DNA of 64,000 bases from Dermanyssus gallinae (lineage: Eukaryota > Arthropoda > Arachnida > Mesostigmata > Dermanyssidae): positions 264,238 through 328,237 of the forward strand of contig QVRM01003987.1 of assembly GCA_003439945.1 (NCBI GenBank), written 5' to 3'. A model generated the notes under the pieces. That model saw only the letters and a list, made by a program, of their open reading frames with translations, was not told the DNA's origin and searched no databases. The first letter of the stretch is position 1, and each line of letters starts with the position of its first letter. The translations under genes were made by a program, and so were the position numbers. Shown piece by piece: positions 1 through 10,677 of the stretch.

Positions 1-569
1 GGCAGCCCCCGCTCTTATGGACTCGGTGCGAGCGGTATATCCTCAAGGTTCCTTGAAGTGTTAAGACGGTAAGATCGATAAGATTCCTCTTCGTGACGCC
101 GAGCCCCAAGAGCGTCCTCGCAGATTCGGAGTCCCATACACCACTCATAGAGATAGTGATGGATCCGAATCTGCGAGGTTTTTGCGGGTCGGGGAGCGCC
201 GCTCTTAGGAACTTGATGTCATATTTAGTGATCTTGTCCTGCTTTTGTCAGGTCCCTGTTCGGGCCGCAAACATCGGCATCTAAAACCCGGACCTCGATA
301 GGTGTTGTTATTACGAGGTCGGGCTTTAGACCCGGTGCGCCCGGTTGACGGAATACTCGCTCACGAACAACCTCATGATCCCTCTCGCGGAGAAGACGCG
401 CCACGCGATCACAAACTTCGTCATGTCTCTTTATAGTTTGCTTGTGTGTTGTATCGCACGTCTGAGCAACATGAGCCAACGTCTCAGGCGCATGACACCC
501 GTGCCTACAACGTTTGTTGTAGCCCGGGCGTCCCCTGGCCAATCTGGCACGCGTTGGTAATGCGTTCAT
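1..569 (-). pseudogene. 3' end of an RLE-type (R2-like) non-LTR retrotransposon ORF
   Basis: Reading leftward from 569, the frame encodes a CCHC knuckle (CRHGC ... H ... C, around residues 21-37 of the frame), followed by a motif containing KPDLVI. That matches the zinc knuckle plus PD-(D/E)XK restriction-like endonuclease at the C-terminus of R2/NeSL-type elements. The frame stops at 225, but coding resumes in another frame from about 245 down to position 1. That part has the family's closing features: a GVWDSESARTLL stretch, then an LTVLTLQGTLRIY stretch. I therefore see one C-terminal region with a single frameshift near 230-245, running off the left edge. The RT domain is absent; the preserved part stops at the (AT)n tract at 572. 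The family call rests on motifs only, so the clade is uncertain. Confidence 0.72.
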
Positions 570-571
<2 letters not shown>

Positions 572-629
<58 letters not shown>

Positions 630-640
630 CATATATATAG
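572..640. repeat. (AT)n microsatellite
   Basis: Nearly pure AT dinucleotide tract lying between the truncated RLE-type element and a tRNA-derived SINE. Confidence 0.95.
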
Positions 641-656
641 CGAATATTCATAGACG

Positions 657-830
657 GACCGAGCAAGATGGCTTAGTGGCAAAGCCTTTGCTTTGCATTT
701 GGGAGGTCTGGGTTCGAGACCCAGATCGGCCACTCTTAAATTGGTTTGCATGGTTTCCAACTTAGACAAGGTAAATGCCGGAGTGGATTAAAAATCAATC
801 ATGACATAAAAAAATGGATACACCCAAACA
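657..830 (+). mobile_element. tRNA-derived SINE, family A, copy 1
   Basis: The head looks like a tRNA gene with internal RNA polymerase III promoter boxes: an A box (TGGCTTAGTGGC, about 670) and a B box (GGTTCGAGACC, about 711). The body (TTGGTTTGCATGGTTTCC, then a GTAAATGCCGGAGTGGATTA block) is shared with copies on the minus strand at 2505-2697 and 9930-10096. A stable tRNA cloverleaf with a normal acceptor stem is not evident and the same body follows every copy, so this is a SINE and not a tRNA gene. The 3' boundary is approximate. Confidence 0.85.
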
Positions 831-2504
831 CCGGCTGACATCGACTTGTAGGTTCCAAATGTGTGCCTTGGAATATGCGAACAGAAGATCAGTGTGGGTT
901 AGAATTTGACTGTAGTTGTTCTCGTTCCTGAACAGATTGTACCTGCTCTGTGGTCCAGCGAATGGCAACGTGATGACATATAGCAGTTTCTAACAAAGCA
1001 ACCATAAGCACAAATGCGATCGATTAGGCTTAAAACTGCTCTTAACTAGACGTGACGTCATTGCCGCAATGCTTTTTGCGAGCCGAGTTGCGTATAGGGT
1101 GACGCTAAAAGATTGAGAAACCAGAAACCTTGATTTATTGCACCATTATATGATGTTCCTTATTTTTCATTTCGCTGAAGGCACTTCTTCTGAATACAAG
1201 CATGTTGTTGGCTATTGGTGTATCTGTGCGGGCTTTTAGCTTGAAACGCTGGTTGCGGCCGACTTCGTTAATTTTTCCCAGCGGATTTAGTTAAGCATTT
1301 CAATAGTAAATTCCGCTCGACCTGGTCTTAGCCAGAACTGGCGGTATTCAGGTTTTGTTATTTCTGTTTGATTAGATATGTCCCGTTGAACCTACTATTG
1401 ATATATAGTTTCTGTCGAAGTGCAAAACGTTTTTAAACAAATAGGGAGTGTTGAAGGCTTTGCACTATTACTAGTAGTGTGTATGTAAGTGTGTGTGATC
1501 GCAATCTATTTTGTTGTACACCAGTCAATCCAAGTATGATCAAAAAGTCCAACAGGTACACAATAAAGTGTGAACATGATACGTATACCAGCTAATATAT
1601 ATATATATATATATATATCGTCGTTTATGAGAACAATGATCAGCGTGGATCCGTTCTGGTTGCAAAATTGCTCGTCTATTCAATACCTTTCTACTGCTCT
1701 ACTCTATATGAATATGAAGAAAAATTACAATAGCAGTATTTCCACGGCAACCATTTCCCCTTTGTTTGTTTAGTCGATAACTGCAGAACCGACAGACAGC
1801 CGCGGTATTAAATCATATTATTAAATATAATACTAGAATCATATTATTAAGCATCTTATTAGTGTGGTACATAACGTCATGGTCATGCTGAACAGTATTG
1901 TGTTTGTTTGTATGTAGGTATATATTAGGTATTGTTCTTACCCAACGTGGTGTGAAAATAAATGAATGCATTTTAAACGCGGTAAATTTGTGTTAGCAGC
2001 TGGTCGAACATATACGATCCTGTATGTCTTTCACTTGAACGAAAAATCGCCCTGGCTCTTTTCTGTGATTGATCGCATATGTCGAGTTTTGTATCCGTTG
2101 CGTCTCTTTCTCTCTCTCTCGCTCGCGTTCTGTCTTCTTTGTCCTCTTGTTACGTTATTAACTATTAATGATCTCGGCAGTTGAATGGACGAGCAAATGA
2201 TCAACCTTTGACTGAATCTGACTCTCTTCGGACCACCGACGACATACAACCATTGTGTAGTTGTGTTGTCGGCTTAATTAGAATCCGATTCGTCATCGAG
2301 ATAAATAGTAATAATACGAGCGTTGATTAAAGTTGTTGCAGGGCTTCCCGCTTTATTACAGTCATTTTTTTTTCGGCTGCTTGTTTTTGAGGAATGCAGA
2401 GATTGAGCTACCCAGCGAATGAATGCGCCAGCACTCAGCCAAATAATAGCATTAATAAATTGTCCGTCATTATGCATTGCAGCTAAAATATATATATATT
2501 TTTT
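831..2504. other. no recognisable gene; short (AT)n tract at 1596-1618
   Basis: I found no conserved coding stretch here on either strand. It holds a short AT tract at 1596-1618 and a small CT-rich run near 2107-2122. Open frames in it are short and of random composition. Confidence 0.6.
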
Positions 2505-2697
2505 TTAAGATTTCCCGTAAGGCAATTGCCCGTGTACGGATTTTTCATGTCATGGCTAAGTTTTTACTCCACTCCGGCATTTACCTTGTCTAAATTGGAA
2601 ACCATGCAAACCAATTTAAGAGTGGCCGGTCTGGGTCTCGAACCCAGACCTCCCGAATGCAAGGCAAAGGCTTTGCCACTAAGCCATCTTGCTCGGT
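2505..2697 (-). mobile_element. tRNA-derived SINE, family A, copy 2
   Basis: Reverse-strand copy of the SINE at 657. The head starts at 2697 (ACCGAGCAAGATGGCTTAG on the minus strand), with B box GGTTCGAGACCC near 2638. The body ends with a CATGACATGAAAAATCCGTA block and then an A-rich, AT-repeat tail at 2489-2510. The 3' block is shared with the copy at 9930. Confidence 0.87.
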
Positions 2698-3600
2698 ATA
2701 TATACATTTACAATATGCGTTCGTATTATGATTTCAAAATCACCCCGATACATGAGAAGGAGCCTAAAAAACGCGTCGAAAATTATCGTCCAGTGTCGCA
2801 GTGCCCCGTCGCCTGCACAGTTTTTGAGAGAGTTCTAGTCAAACACATCACCAGTTATATTACTGCAAACAAATTATTTGGTGCGGCGCAACATGATTTT
2901 ATGCTTCGGCGATCTCCGTGTTCACAACTGCTAAAGATGACGCATGACTGGCCAACGGACATTTCCATTGTTTTTATTTTGATCAGAGAAGTGCGTTCGA
3001 CAGAGTCGATCACACGATTGTAGTTAATAAACTAAGAGGGCTCAAGGTCCATCCGATTTTGCGACTGGTTAGCAGCGTCCTGCACAGCCTGGCGTACCGC
3101 AGGAGAGCTGCGCCTCTCCGCTTTTGTACATATTATTTGTCTTAGATATGAAACTCTATATGCCATCGAGTTTTGAACATTTTTTGTACGCATACGATCT
3201 TAACATTCATAATGCGCTCGATTCCTCATCGGAGCACACCAGATTGCCGTCCGCTGGCAATATTGGATATACAATTTAAAACACTCGTATGCTTCGACGA
3301 TGGAACAAAAACGGCATATGTACTATTATAGCATGTGAAAATTTCGTTGATGGGATACTTTTACGATTTAAGTAAACCGTTTTTGATTTTTAGAAAAAAT
3401 AAAGAATATAGTACTAAATTTATATGTATTTTTTTTCTGTATATATATAATAGAATAATTTGTAGTATTCCCTATGATTTGCAATGTTATAACGAAACAT
3501 ATATAAAACATGAAACTGCTATGAGGAGCTTAGGTATAATTATGACACTTGACATGAAATTTTCAGAGCAGTATCGAAATTAGTCGATATTTAGATCAAA
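2697..3600 (+). pseudogene. decayed LINE reverse transcriptase (CR1/Jockey-like)
   Basis: Translated fragments in order match reverse-transcriptase blocks of APE-type LINEs. They are ITPIHEKEPKKRVENYRPVS (about 2730-2800), QHDFMLRRSPCSQLL (fingers/palm, about 2890-2930), then after a frame change FDQRSAFDRVDHTIVVNKL (motif A, about 2980-3035). Near 3515-3580 comes SLGIIMTLDMKFSEQ, the block downstream of the palm. Several frameshifts and stops interrupt the frame, and the catalytic F/Y-A-D-D box is not recognisable. It abuts the head of the SINE at 2697. Confidence 0.68.
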
Positions 3601-4278
3601 CCAATCCTGACGTGTGCCTCTCAAGTGTGCTTCTCTATGAATGAGAAAGATAGGCGACTACTGAGGGGTGCTATCAAGAAATACACACGCCGAGTTTATC
3701 TTCGTTGTGATGTGTTTTCTCCAATGAGGAGCTCTGCGGTTTTTCTTTCAAATCGCATACCCATGAGCTCAAATGCATAGGTTAAAAATAGATCGTTAAA
3801 TCAATGTTGCCCGCACGAGAGAGAAATGGTCAATTGACGTTGTAACAATTTCCTATCCTCTATAAATAAGCGCGTATTCAAATAACCGAGGCCATCCCGT
3901 GTTATCAAAACAGTTTTGTCTTCTTGTAATCCTGTCGATAAAAATCCACGCCACATATAATAGTGGTAAAAATAAGCAGATCTTTTTTTTGGAGAGAGAG
4001 AGAAAAGACTTTTGTGAAATGGCATGAAATGCAGGCAAATATACGACATAACGCATACCTTACAATGAGCTGAGCAAACTGGATAAAGTATAGTGCTATA
4101 TTTATGATGTCAACATGCACTTAGCGATAGCAAATATCAATTGCGCTTCCGATAAGATTTTGCAAACCTGTCTTAGATCATTTTCGACCCGACAAACATA
4201 CGGACATTTTTGCGAGGTTTTCCGTTTTACTAAAATAATTTAATTTGACTACCTGCATTTATAAGACACAAAATCTGA

Positions 4279-4316
<38 letters not shown>

Positions 4317-5036
4317 TATATATTTTTTATAGAGGTAACTAGAGGTATAGAGGTATAAATATATTAAAATAAATATAAATATAAATAAGCTGATGCTCCG
4401 GACACGGATCACTACCCGTGCAATAAGAAGTGTCTCCTAGATGTCTTTACCGAAAAACTAACCGACGTCAGTTGTCTATGTCGCGGAGCTCTTGAATGGG
4501 GATTGGGTTCTGTCCTGGTGTGTTAAAGCTAAGCCCCATCGGGCGTTTACAGACGACCCCCCCACGCTTTAGCTACCAGCTCAGTTATATCAAGAAGGAA
4601 AACGAAAAGACGCACACCACGGATGTCCTTGTTAGGGAAAACGGCAAAAACGGATGGTTCCAACTAGAATAAGGCCGTACTTGTTGCAAGAAGCGACTAA
4701 CCTCCTAAACGCGAAGATCAAAGGAAAAACGAGGCCAGGGCTTCTTGTGGCTACGGATACAGGAATAACGGATACGTCATTGGAAACGAAAGGGCTTCTC
4801 GTTGCTATAACCTCAAGTAAAACCGCAACGGGCCTGCACGCAATACCCGCTACCATCCTAACGCCACTTGGGCGATATTGGCAAATGTCCACCTAGCAGA
4901 TATACCTAACGAGGCCAACGGTATCGGCAGAGTGACGCTGTGGGGAAAAGGGAATTTTCAGTTGGAGGCGCCTAACCACACCCGGTATATTAGTATTTCT
5001 CTATATTTTATAAATTGTTGAATATACTGCTATACA
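3601..5036. other. no recognisable gene; (AT)n at 4281-4312
   Basis: This stretch has an AT microsatellite and AT-rich flanks at about 4281-4390. The segment 4440-4980 is more GC-rich and contains an open frame of about 80 codons (4654-4896) whose product I do not recognise. It may be another decayed repeat. Confidence 0.5.
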
Positions 5037-5100
5037 ACCGAGCAAGATGGCTTAGTGGGCATGATATTGCGTTACGCGGAGGTCCGGCGTAAAATGTTAA
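5037..5100 (+). mobile_element. fragment of a SINE family A-like tRNA head
   Basis: ACCGAGCAAGATGGCTTAGTGG matches the start of the family A SINE, including the A box. After about 24 bases it diverges, and the B box is degenerate (GGTCCGGCG). The family body does not follow. It may be a 5' fragment or a diverged relative. Confidence 0.6.
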
Positions 5101-5353
5101 ATGGGCCCCGGTCAATGCGGCGGGGCGTGAATAGCGGCGAGACCAACAGCCTATAAGTTACACCTCATTATGAAAGTCGTTATAAAGATGCTTCTATATG
5201 ATTCTGGAGCGTACCGTTCGGTGGACAAAGTGTATTTGGTTATTTATTGTAGTTTTTGCCTTTCTGCCTTCTCAAGGTGTGCGAGGTGTATTTATAATAT
5301 ATAAAATTCGCACTCACTAAGAAAGGTAACTTCTTCGTGTAGTATGTAATTTG

Positions 5354-5379
5354 TATATATATATATATATATATATATT
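5354..5379. repeat. (AT)n microsatellite
   Basis: Pure AT tract upstream of the LINE-Z 3' end. Confidence 0.9.
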
Positions 5380-5511
5380 AATTTGGTTGGCATGTATATC
5401 TAAATACGCATGCCACCCTTCAAGTGGCAGCATAAGCGGCCATGTTATGCCTCCACATGAACATCTAGGATATACCATAAGCCACATACATAAATATACA
5501 TACATGTACAC

Positions 5512-5598
5512 TCTGGAGGCGAGCACTGCCGAGTGTGCAAACGTATTGTAAATTATTAATAAATCATTACAATATTTTCTATATATATATATATATAT
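5512..5598 (+). mobile_element. 5'-truncated LINE-Z 3' end with (AT)n tail
   Basis: Encodes the tail GGEHCRVCKRIVNY followed by TAA, then about 30 bases of 3' UTR (ATTAATAAATCATTACAATA) and an AT tract at 5581-5598. The same C-terminus, stop and AT tail occur at 6155-6247 and on the minus strand at 63821-64000. The last copy has a longer coding region upstream, which shows that these are 3' ends of one LINE family, truncated at the 5' side. Confidence 0.72.
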
Positions 5599-5664
5599 CT
5601 AAGTTGCGCTTTCTTGTTGTTGTGTTGGCTGATTGGGCGCCCGGGCAACTGTCCTTGAACAACA

Positions 5665-6003
5665 GGAACGGCACGTCTTGAGCATCAACGGTCGCTGGGT
5701 GGAGGTCGTGCTACCGAGCCGATTTCGTCGTCGTCGTCGACATCGACGTCAGTCGATCTGAGATCGCGGCGCTCGATTCCGCTGTCCCCGTTTCACGAGG
5801 CGACGCTGCCCTACCTTCCGCCGGAGTCAGTGCCGTTTCGCTTCGAGTTCCCCTGCGACGCGCCCGTCTCGATGGTCATGCAACGGCTGACGCCTGACGC
5901 CGGCGACACTTGCGGCGTGCGCTACTACGTGCGCTGCTATTCGAGCCTCGACATTGACGATCAGCAGACCACGATCAGTTTACTCAACTTTCCCATTAAA
6001 AAG
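5665..6003 (+). CDS. arrestin-family protein, internal exon (first exon in the window)
   Basis: This is the first of six exons of an arrestin gene that continues to 14725. Arrestins bind phosphorylated G-protein-coupled receptors at the plasma membrane, stop signalling and often link receptors to endocytosis. The exon encodes VPFRFEFPCDAPVSMVM, then TCGVRYYVRCYSS and FPIKK. This corresponds to the N-domain segment that in beta-arrestins starts at the PFTF motif and ends before KVQY. The donor is AAG|GTACGT at 6003, phase 0. The acceptor is uncertain: AACAG at 5664 is my choice, with alternatives at 5752 and 5830. The frame is open back to a stop at 5656. The upstream part is Ser/Thr-rich (EPISSSSSTSTS), unlike typical arrestins. 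The first N-domain strands and the finger loop are not encoded in this window, so the gene is 5' partial. A Lys stands where family members have the main phosphate-sensor Arg. Confidence 0.85.
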
Positions 6004-6048
6004 GTACGTATAGTGCGTATATATATATATATTTATATATGTAAATAA

Positions 6049-6131
6049 GATGTACCAGAATTATCGCCGACATGGCTCATCTGGAAAGTGTACTGACCTC
6101 AGGTTTTCAATCCAGTCATCTATGAATTGAC
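6049..6131 (+). mobile_element. tRNA-derived SINE, family B, copy 1
   Basis: The A-box-like TGGCTCATCTGG (about 6070) and B-box-like GGTTTTCAATCC (about 6103) sit at tRNA-like spacing. An inverted copy lies at 6248-6335. It is flanked by AT tracts on both sides (6017-6040 and 6132-6154) and sits in the first arrestin intron of the window. Confidence 0.65.
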
Positions 6132-6154
6132 TTATATATATATATATATATATA

Positions 6155-6213
6155 GGCGAGCACTGCCGAGTGTGCAAACGTATTGTAAATGATTAATAAA
6201 TCATCACAATATT

Positions 6214-6247
<34 letters not shown>
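6155..6247 (+). mobile_element. 5'-truncated LINE-Z 3' end with (AT)n tail
   Basis: Second copy of the GGEHCRVCKRIVN-stop 3' end, about 63 bp long, followed by an AT tract. It begins immediately after another AT tract (6132-6154), so the fragment is bracketed by AT repeats. Confidence 0.75.
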
Positions 6248-6251
<4 letters not shown>

Positions 6252-6335
6252 TCATACATGGATGGATTGAAACACCGAGGTCAGTTAAGCTTTCAGATAC
6301 GCCATGTCGGCGATAATTCTAGTAGATATGGACGG
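6248..6335 (-). mobile_element. tRNA-derived SINE, family B, copy 2 (inverted)
   Basis: The reverse complement matches 6049-6131: ATTATCGCCGACATGGC, then a CTGACCTC block, then TTCAATCCA. The A box is altered to TGGCGTATCTGA. With copy 1 it forms an inverted pair separated by about 115 bp inside the arrestin intron. Confidence 0.65.
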
Positions 6336-6976
6336 CTTTTGCACTAAGGCCATCGAAATAGACAAAGTTTTACTCATTACAGCTCTCTCCCTCTCTCTCT
6401 CTAACTCTCTCCCTCTGTCTCTCTCGATAAAGAGCCGCACAATCCAAGACCACCTAACGCATCAGTTTCCTTATTTCATCCTGTAGTCTGACTGAACGTC
6501 GCATACGTTCAGACCAGCTTCTTTATAGGGAAGGCCTCCGCTTGTAAGTATGACGCCCACAGGGCCGTGCAGCCGTTAGACAAATTAGACTTTAATAACT
6601 CTCTATCGGCGACGATGACACAGCAGACATTCACACGTACGTGTCCGTGCTTCGCCGCAAATGTCCAGCAAAAGCAGTTCGTTTAATAATCTCAAAAGAT
6701 CGAACGGCCATATAGAGTATTTTACGTATGCGACTGACGTCAATTGCAGACAATTGATCCACGTGGAGTGGTTGACAACCACGCAACAGCCACGGTGGGC
6801 GTTCGCATGCGTCATTAGAACCAGACACGGTCCTTGGCGAATACATAAATAGAAAACGAGCATCATTTCAGGCTAGTGTAAAGCGTTTTTTGCGATTGGC
6901 CTTGGCGTCCACATGACCTTAATAACCTGAATATTGTTGCACGTTGGTTGTTGTGTTCTGAAATGTTCTTGCGCAG

Positions 6977-7108
6977 GTGCAGTACATGTCACTTGCGCGC
7001 AATCTCCTGAACCCGAGCGCAAACGAAACGCCTCCGAAAGGCACAATCCTCAAGGAGTTTCCGCTCAACGGCGGAAGCCTCTCACTCGAAGCAACTCTAA
7101 ACAAAGCC
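6977..7108 (+). CDS. arrestin-family protein, exon
   Basis: The acceptor TTGCGCAG is at 6976 and the donor GCC|GTGCGT at 7108; the exon is 132 bp, phase 0 to 0. It encodes 44 residues starting VQYMSLARNLL and ending LSLEATLNKA. This matches the arrestin N-domain stretch that begins KVQYAP and runs into LHLEASLDKE. The segment between is rich in Asn/Pro and slightly longer than usual. Together with the previous exon it joins without a frame break (IKK-VQYM). Preceding intron: 973 bp, containing the SINE B pair and the second LINE-Z end. Confidence 0.9.
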
Positions 7109-7379
7109 GTGCGTATTATCATTGACACACTCGTCGAGCTAGATACGTGACCCTATTAGCCCACATACACATACCAATACGTACACACCGTCTGATATAT
7201 ATATATATATATATAAATATGCTCCGTCATATAAAGTACACTAGCAGAACACACGAAGCCATATGATGTCAAAACCGCGTATCATGGCACCACAACGCTG
7301 CCGTTTGGACACCACTGAATGAACAAAACACTAACATAATTTATTGCCATATATATTCGGTCTTTTGCGCTCATCATAT

Positions 7380-7419
<40 letters not shown>

Positions 7420-8008
7420 ACATGCTACCATTTTGTGACCTTATATATATTTTGCCAAAGAAATAATCGATATTTCGAAAGAGATACCCTACTGGGCTAG
7501 TTTGCTGTAAGCTCTAACTCACACAATTCAATCCTCACTCAAAAGCATTCTACTAAGTATTGGTTATTGAAAAGACGCAACCGTGATGGAGCCGTCGAGA
7601 GGCGGTAGCCTTAACTTACGAGTACACGTGCAATGAGCTCTTACACAACGACCAGCCCAACTAGATAGAGAGATGTGACTCAACTAGAACTAAGTGAAGA
7701 CCAGAAGTGTCGTAAGAACATCAAATTCTATCTTTAGTTGCCGGTGTGCGGTGTCTATTATGAAGCCATCCTGCTACTGCCCACTCACACCACAGCATTG
7801 CCGCTCTTAGCAAAAGAGAGATGATATACTCTTCTCATTGTACTGCTTGCTATGAACTACGGACTAGCCCGTTGCTATGTACTATATAGACTAGCCCGGC
7901 GCTTAGCGCTTCCTTGGCTGGCTCGCTGGCTAGGTAGTGAACTAACTTGACAGACGGATAATGATTGAGCACCAACCACCGCTTGCAACTATCGATTGGC
8001 TGGCGCAG
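7109..8008 (+). other. arrestin intron with (AT)n tracts
   Basis: A 900-bp intron with GT-AG ends. AT microsatellites lie at 7194-7216 and 7379-7416. I see no coding content in it. Confidence 0.8.
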
Positions 8009-8166
8009 GTGTATGAGCACGGCGAAGAGATTCGTGTCAAGATCCATCTATCGAACTCCTCCCACAAGACGATCAAGCACGTGAAGGTGTCGGTTCTGCA
8101 GGTGGCGGACATCTGCCTGTTTTCGACGGGCAAGTGGAAAGTTTGCGTCGCTACCACCAATAACAG
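8009..8166 (+). CDS. arrestin-family protein, exon (interdomain region)
   Basis: The acceptor GGCGCAG is at 8008 and the donor AACAG|GTGAGA at 8166; the exon is 158 bp and leaves two bases for the next codon. It encodes VYEHGEEIRVKIHLSN, then HVKVSVLQVADICLFSTGKW. This is the best-conserved arrestin block: the signature around YHGEPI and KVSVRQYADICLFST at the start of the C-domain. The Arg of the usual VRQ is Leu here. This exon alone is enough for the family assignment. Confidence 0.93.
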
Positions 8167-9466
8167 GTGAGAAGCAGATTCGTCACCCGAACCCCCCCCC
8201 CCCCGAGGCCAGCAACAGACCAGCTGCTCGGTGCCATCGGCAACCACCGCAGCGGCTATTGCCAGCGGCTTCTTATTGCCGGCGTTACCTCTCGTCCGGG
8301 GGAGCTGGCACACGGAGCGTACGACAGAGTATATAGAGTATTGATACCGACAACATTGATTACGGCGGCTACGTTTTCCATGGTTTTCACTAGCCTGGTC
8401 GTCTGCTACTACCGTGTGGGTGTATTTGTGGACACTACTAGTCTACCGGCCTAAAGGCGTGTGTCTGATGTGGTTGCGTTATGCGACTATATGGACAATC
8501 GATTGATTGGTTGCTTGCTTCACACTCTCTATTCGTCTTAAGCCTTAAGGCGAGCAATCAATATGTAGATGATATCACCTCTCTCTATATGCGAGATTGG
8601 GCTAGACAGATGCCAAAGGCATAGACGCTTCATTCAGTCAAAACATTGTTATCGTACGCTCAGGCGCACTGCAACGTTTGCTAGCGGATCCGTCCATTCA
8701 ATGATTTCCGCGTGATTGCGTGCTCCGTGACATGCTTGACTGCGAGCGTCAACGAAAAAAGAATACTCGCTTTTCCATCTTTTTTTTGTTTGCAATCAAT
8801 TGCTGTTGCACTTGATAGATTGGTGCATTAAACGATTGATTAAGAACGCATCTTGATGAGCAAATTAGATGATGACCCCTGGATTATCAGTAATATGCAG
8901 GGACAATTAAGGGAACATTATAGGGGTTTTATACACGCACGGCACAAAGCTACGTTACCTAAGTTACTTACGTGACGGTCATTTTCTACGGCAGAGTTAC
9001 ATCATAACATAGCGGCTACGCCCACTGACTATCACGTATTTGAAATGTCGCTATACAGAACCATAACATAGTACTTACAAGGTATGGCGATTCTGGCAAC
9101 TGGTACCGACGAAATAACTTAGCTACAGCGAATATTATACTTGTCTTACATTCAAAAAAAAAACTGAAACGCGGTTCGACTTCATGAATATTCAAAAACA
9201 TAACCTAGGCTTGTGACAGATCAACTAGCTGTGTAGCCGTAGATTTTCTAATTGAAAAATCCATGTTGCTCTTCATCCAGTAGTAATTTATATATATATA
9301 TATATATATATACATTTTTTTTTATGGGACCGTTTTTTCTGGACGGCAAATTTATTTAAGTTCAATAATTCTTCATTGAGCTTGAAACTTCCATTATTAC
9401 ATAAATTCAAACAATTATAACTATTCAGGTCATTTTGCAGAAAATGCTATTGCCCGTGTATGTATA

Positions 9467-9554
<88 letters not shown>

Positions 9555-9649
9555 TGATAACAATATACACATGAGCCTGTCGAACTACTATTAATGTTCG
9601 TGCCGCTGTGGTCTTGTGGTGATGCACGCCACTGGCTCCCCCCCGACAG
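8167..9649 (+). other. arrestin intron with a very long (AT)n tract
   Basis: A 1483-bp intron. AT tracts lie at 9288-9311 and 9469-9551; the second, about 80 bp, is the longest AT repeat in the window. A short piece shared with the SINE family A 3' end (ATTGCCCGTGTA) precedes it at about 9449. No coding content seen. Confidence 0.75.
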
Positions 9650-9793
9650 AAATGATTGCCCAATCAGCACGGGTAACTCGATCGAGCAAGAGGTCGTGCT
9701 TATTCCGAAGGTTGGTGACAACAAACACAAATACGGCGTCTTCGTGCAGAGCCGCACCGGACCCGAGCCGGACTGTCTCGCCTCGTCGACCAT
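9650..9793 (+). CDS. arrestin-family protein, exon (lariat loop region)
   Basis: The acceptor CCCCGACAG is at 9649 and the donor ACCAT|GTACGT at 9793; the exon is 144 bp. The incoming two bases plus A make Arg, then NDCPISTGNSIEQEVVLIPK, GDNKHKYGVFVQSRTG and PDCLASST. It aligns with the C-domain segment ending in LASSTI that carries the lariat loop. In the ungapped alignment to beta-arrestin, both polar-core Asp positions are replaced (by Gln in VQSR and Pro in EPDC). The outgoing AT plus the next exon's first A completes Ile. Confidence 0.9.
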
Positions 9794-9929
9794 GTACGTA
9801 GCAGCGCACGTCGTGCAAGCGGGGACCAAATCTCGCCCAGTACTTAGTCAATAAGTCTGTCATATCTCAGGCATGTTCGTCGTCTGCTTGGCAAATATAT
9901 TTTTTTTAGTTTTTCTGTTAGGCTATTAA

Positions 9930-10096
9930 TTGCCCGTGTACGGTTTTTTTCATGTCATGGCTAATTTTAATCCACTCTGGCATTTTCCTTGTCTAAATTG
10001 GAAACCATGCAAACCAATTTAAGAGTGGCCGGTCTGGGTCTCGAACCCACTTCGAATGCAAGACAAAGGCTTTGCCACTGTGCCATCTTGCTCGGT
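9930..10096 (-). mobile_element. tRNA-derived SINE, family A, copy 3
   Basis: Reverse copy of the 657 SINE in an arrestin intron. The head is at 10096 (ACCGAGCAAGATGGCAC) with B box GGTTCGAGACCC at about 10040. The shared body and the CATGACATGAAAAAAACCGTA block follow, with an A-rich tail beyond 9930 down to about 9893. Confidence 0.87.
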
Positions 10097-10677
10097 ACTA
10101 TACTACTGGACTATGTGCATGATATCTACTTATTTACTTCACGTTTTGCGTTGATGGGTGTTAAGTACAATGGAGCAAGTAATACGCATTGTGTATCAAT
10201 GCATATAAAGTATAATCAATGAGTTAAGCCAGTTTAAGTCCAGTGCCTGCTAAGATCGACGTCGCTCCTGTGCACTGACATGAGCCACTCCATCCATTAA
10301 TAAATAACTCTGCCCTGTAGCGTGTTTAGTATGAGTAACGTTTCCGTTTTAGAGAACTCATCATAGACGGCAACTTGGAAGATTGTAGTGTTGACAAGCT
10401 ATGATTTTAAAGTGTGTCATTTGACCTTTACCATAAAAGGAAAATTTCTGGAACCTTTCTGTAGATCGTAATAGGCTATTTATTGTCGTCCCGCCATCCC
10501 TGATGATCTACCGCTAAATGGTTGTGGTAACTAGTTTGTGGGCTATATCTGTAAAATGTTGTATCTACGAATAGTATATAAACTTAATTGATCACGTGGC
10601 CAAATTAGTAGTATTGTACGCAATACGAGCACAAATACAAAAACGCACGATGAATATCTGGCTTCTGGCGTTCACAG

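Noticed and set aside
670..740. True tRNA gene
   Set aside because: The A and B boxes are present, but the same body follows in three dispersed copies and no convincing cloverleaf acceptor stem is seen; it is a SINE head.
9469..9551. Regulatory or structural role of the 80-bp AT tract
   Set aside because: Nothing in the sequence beyond length supports it; AT tracts are general in this window.
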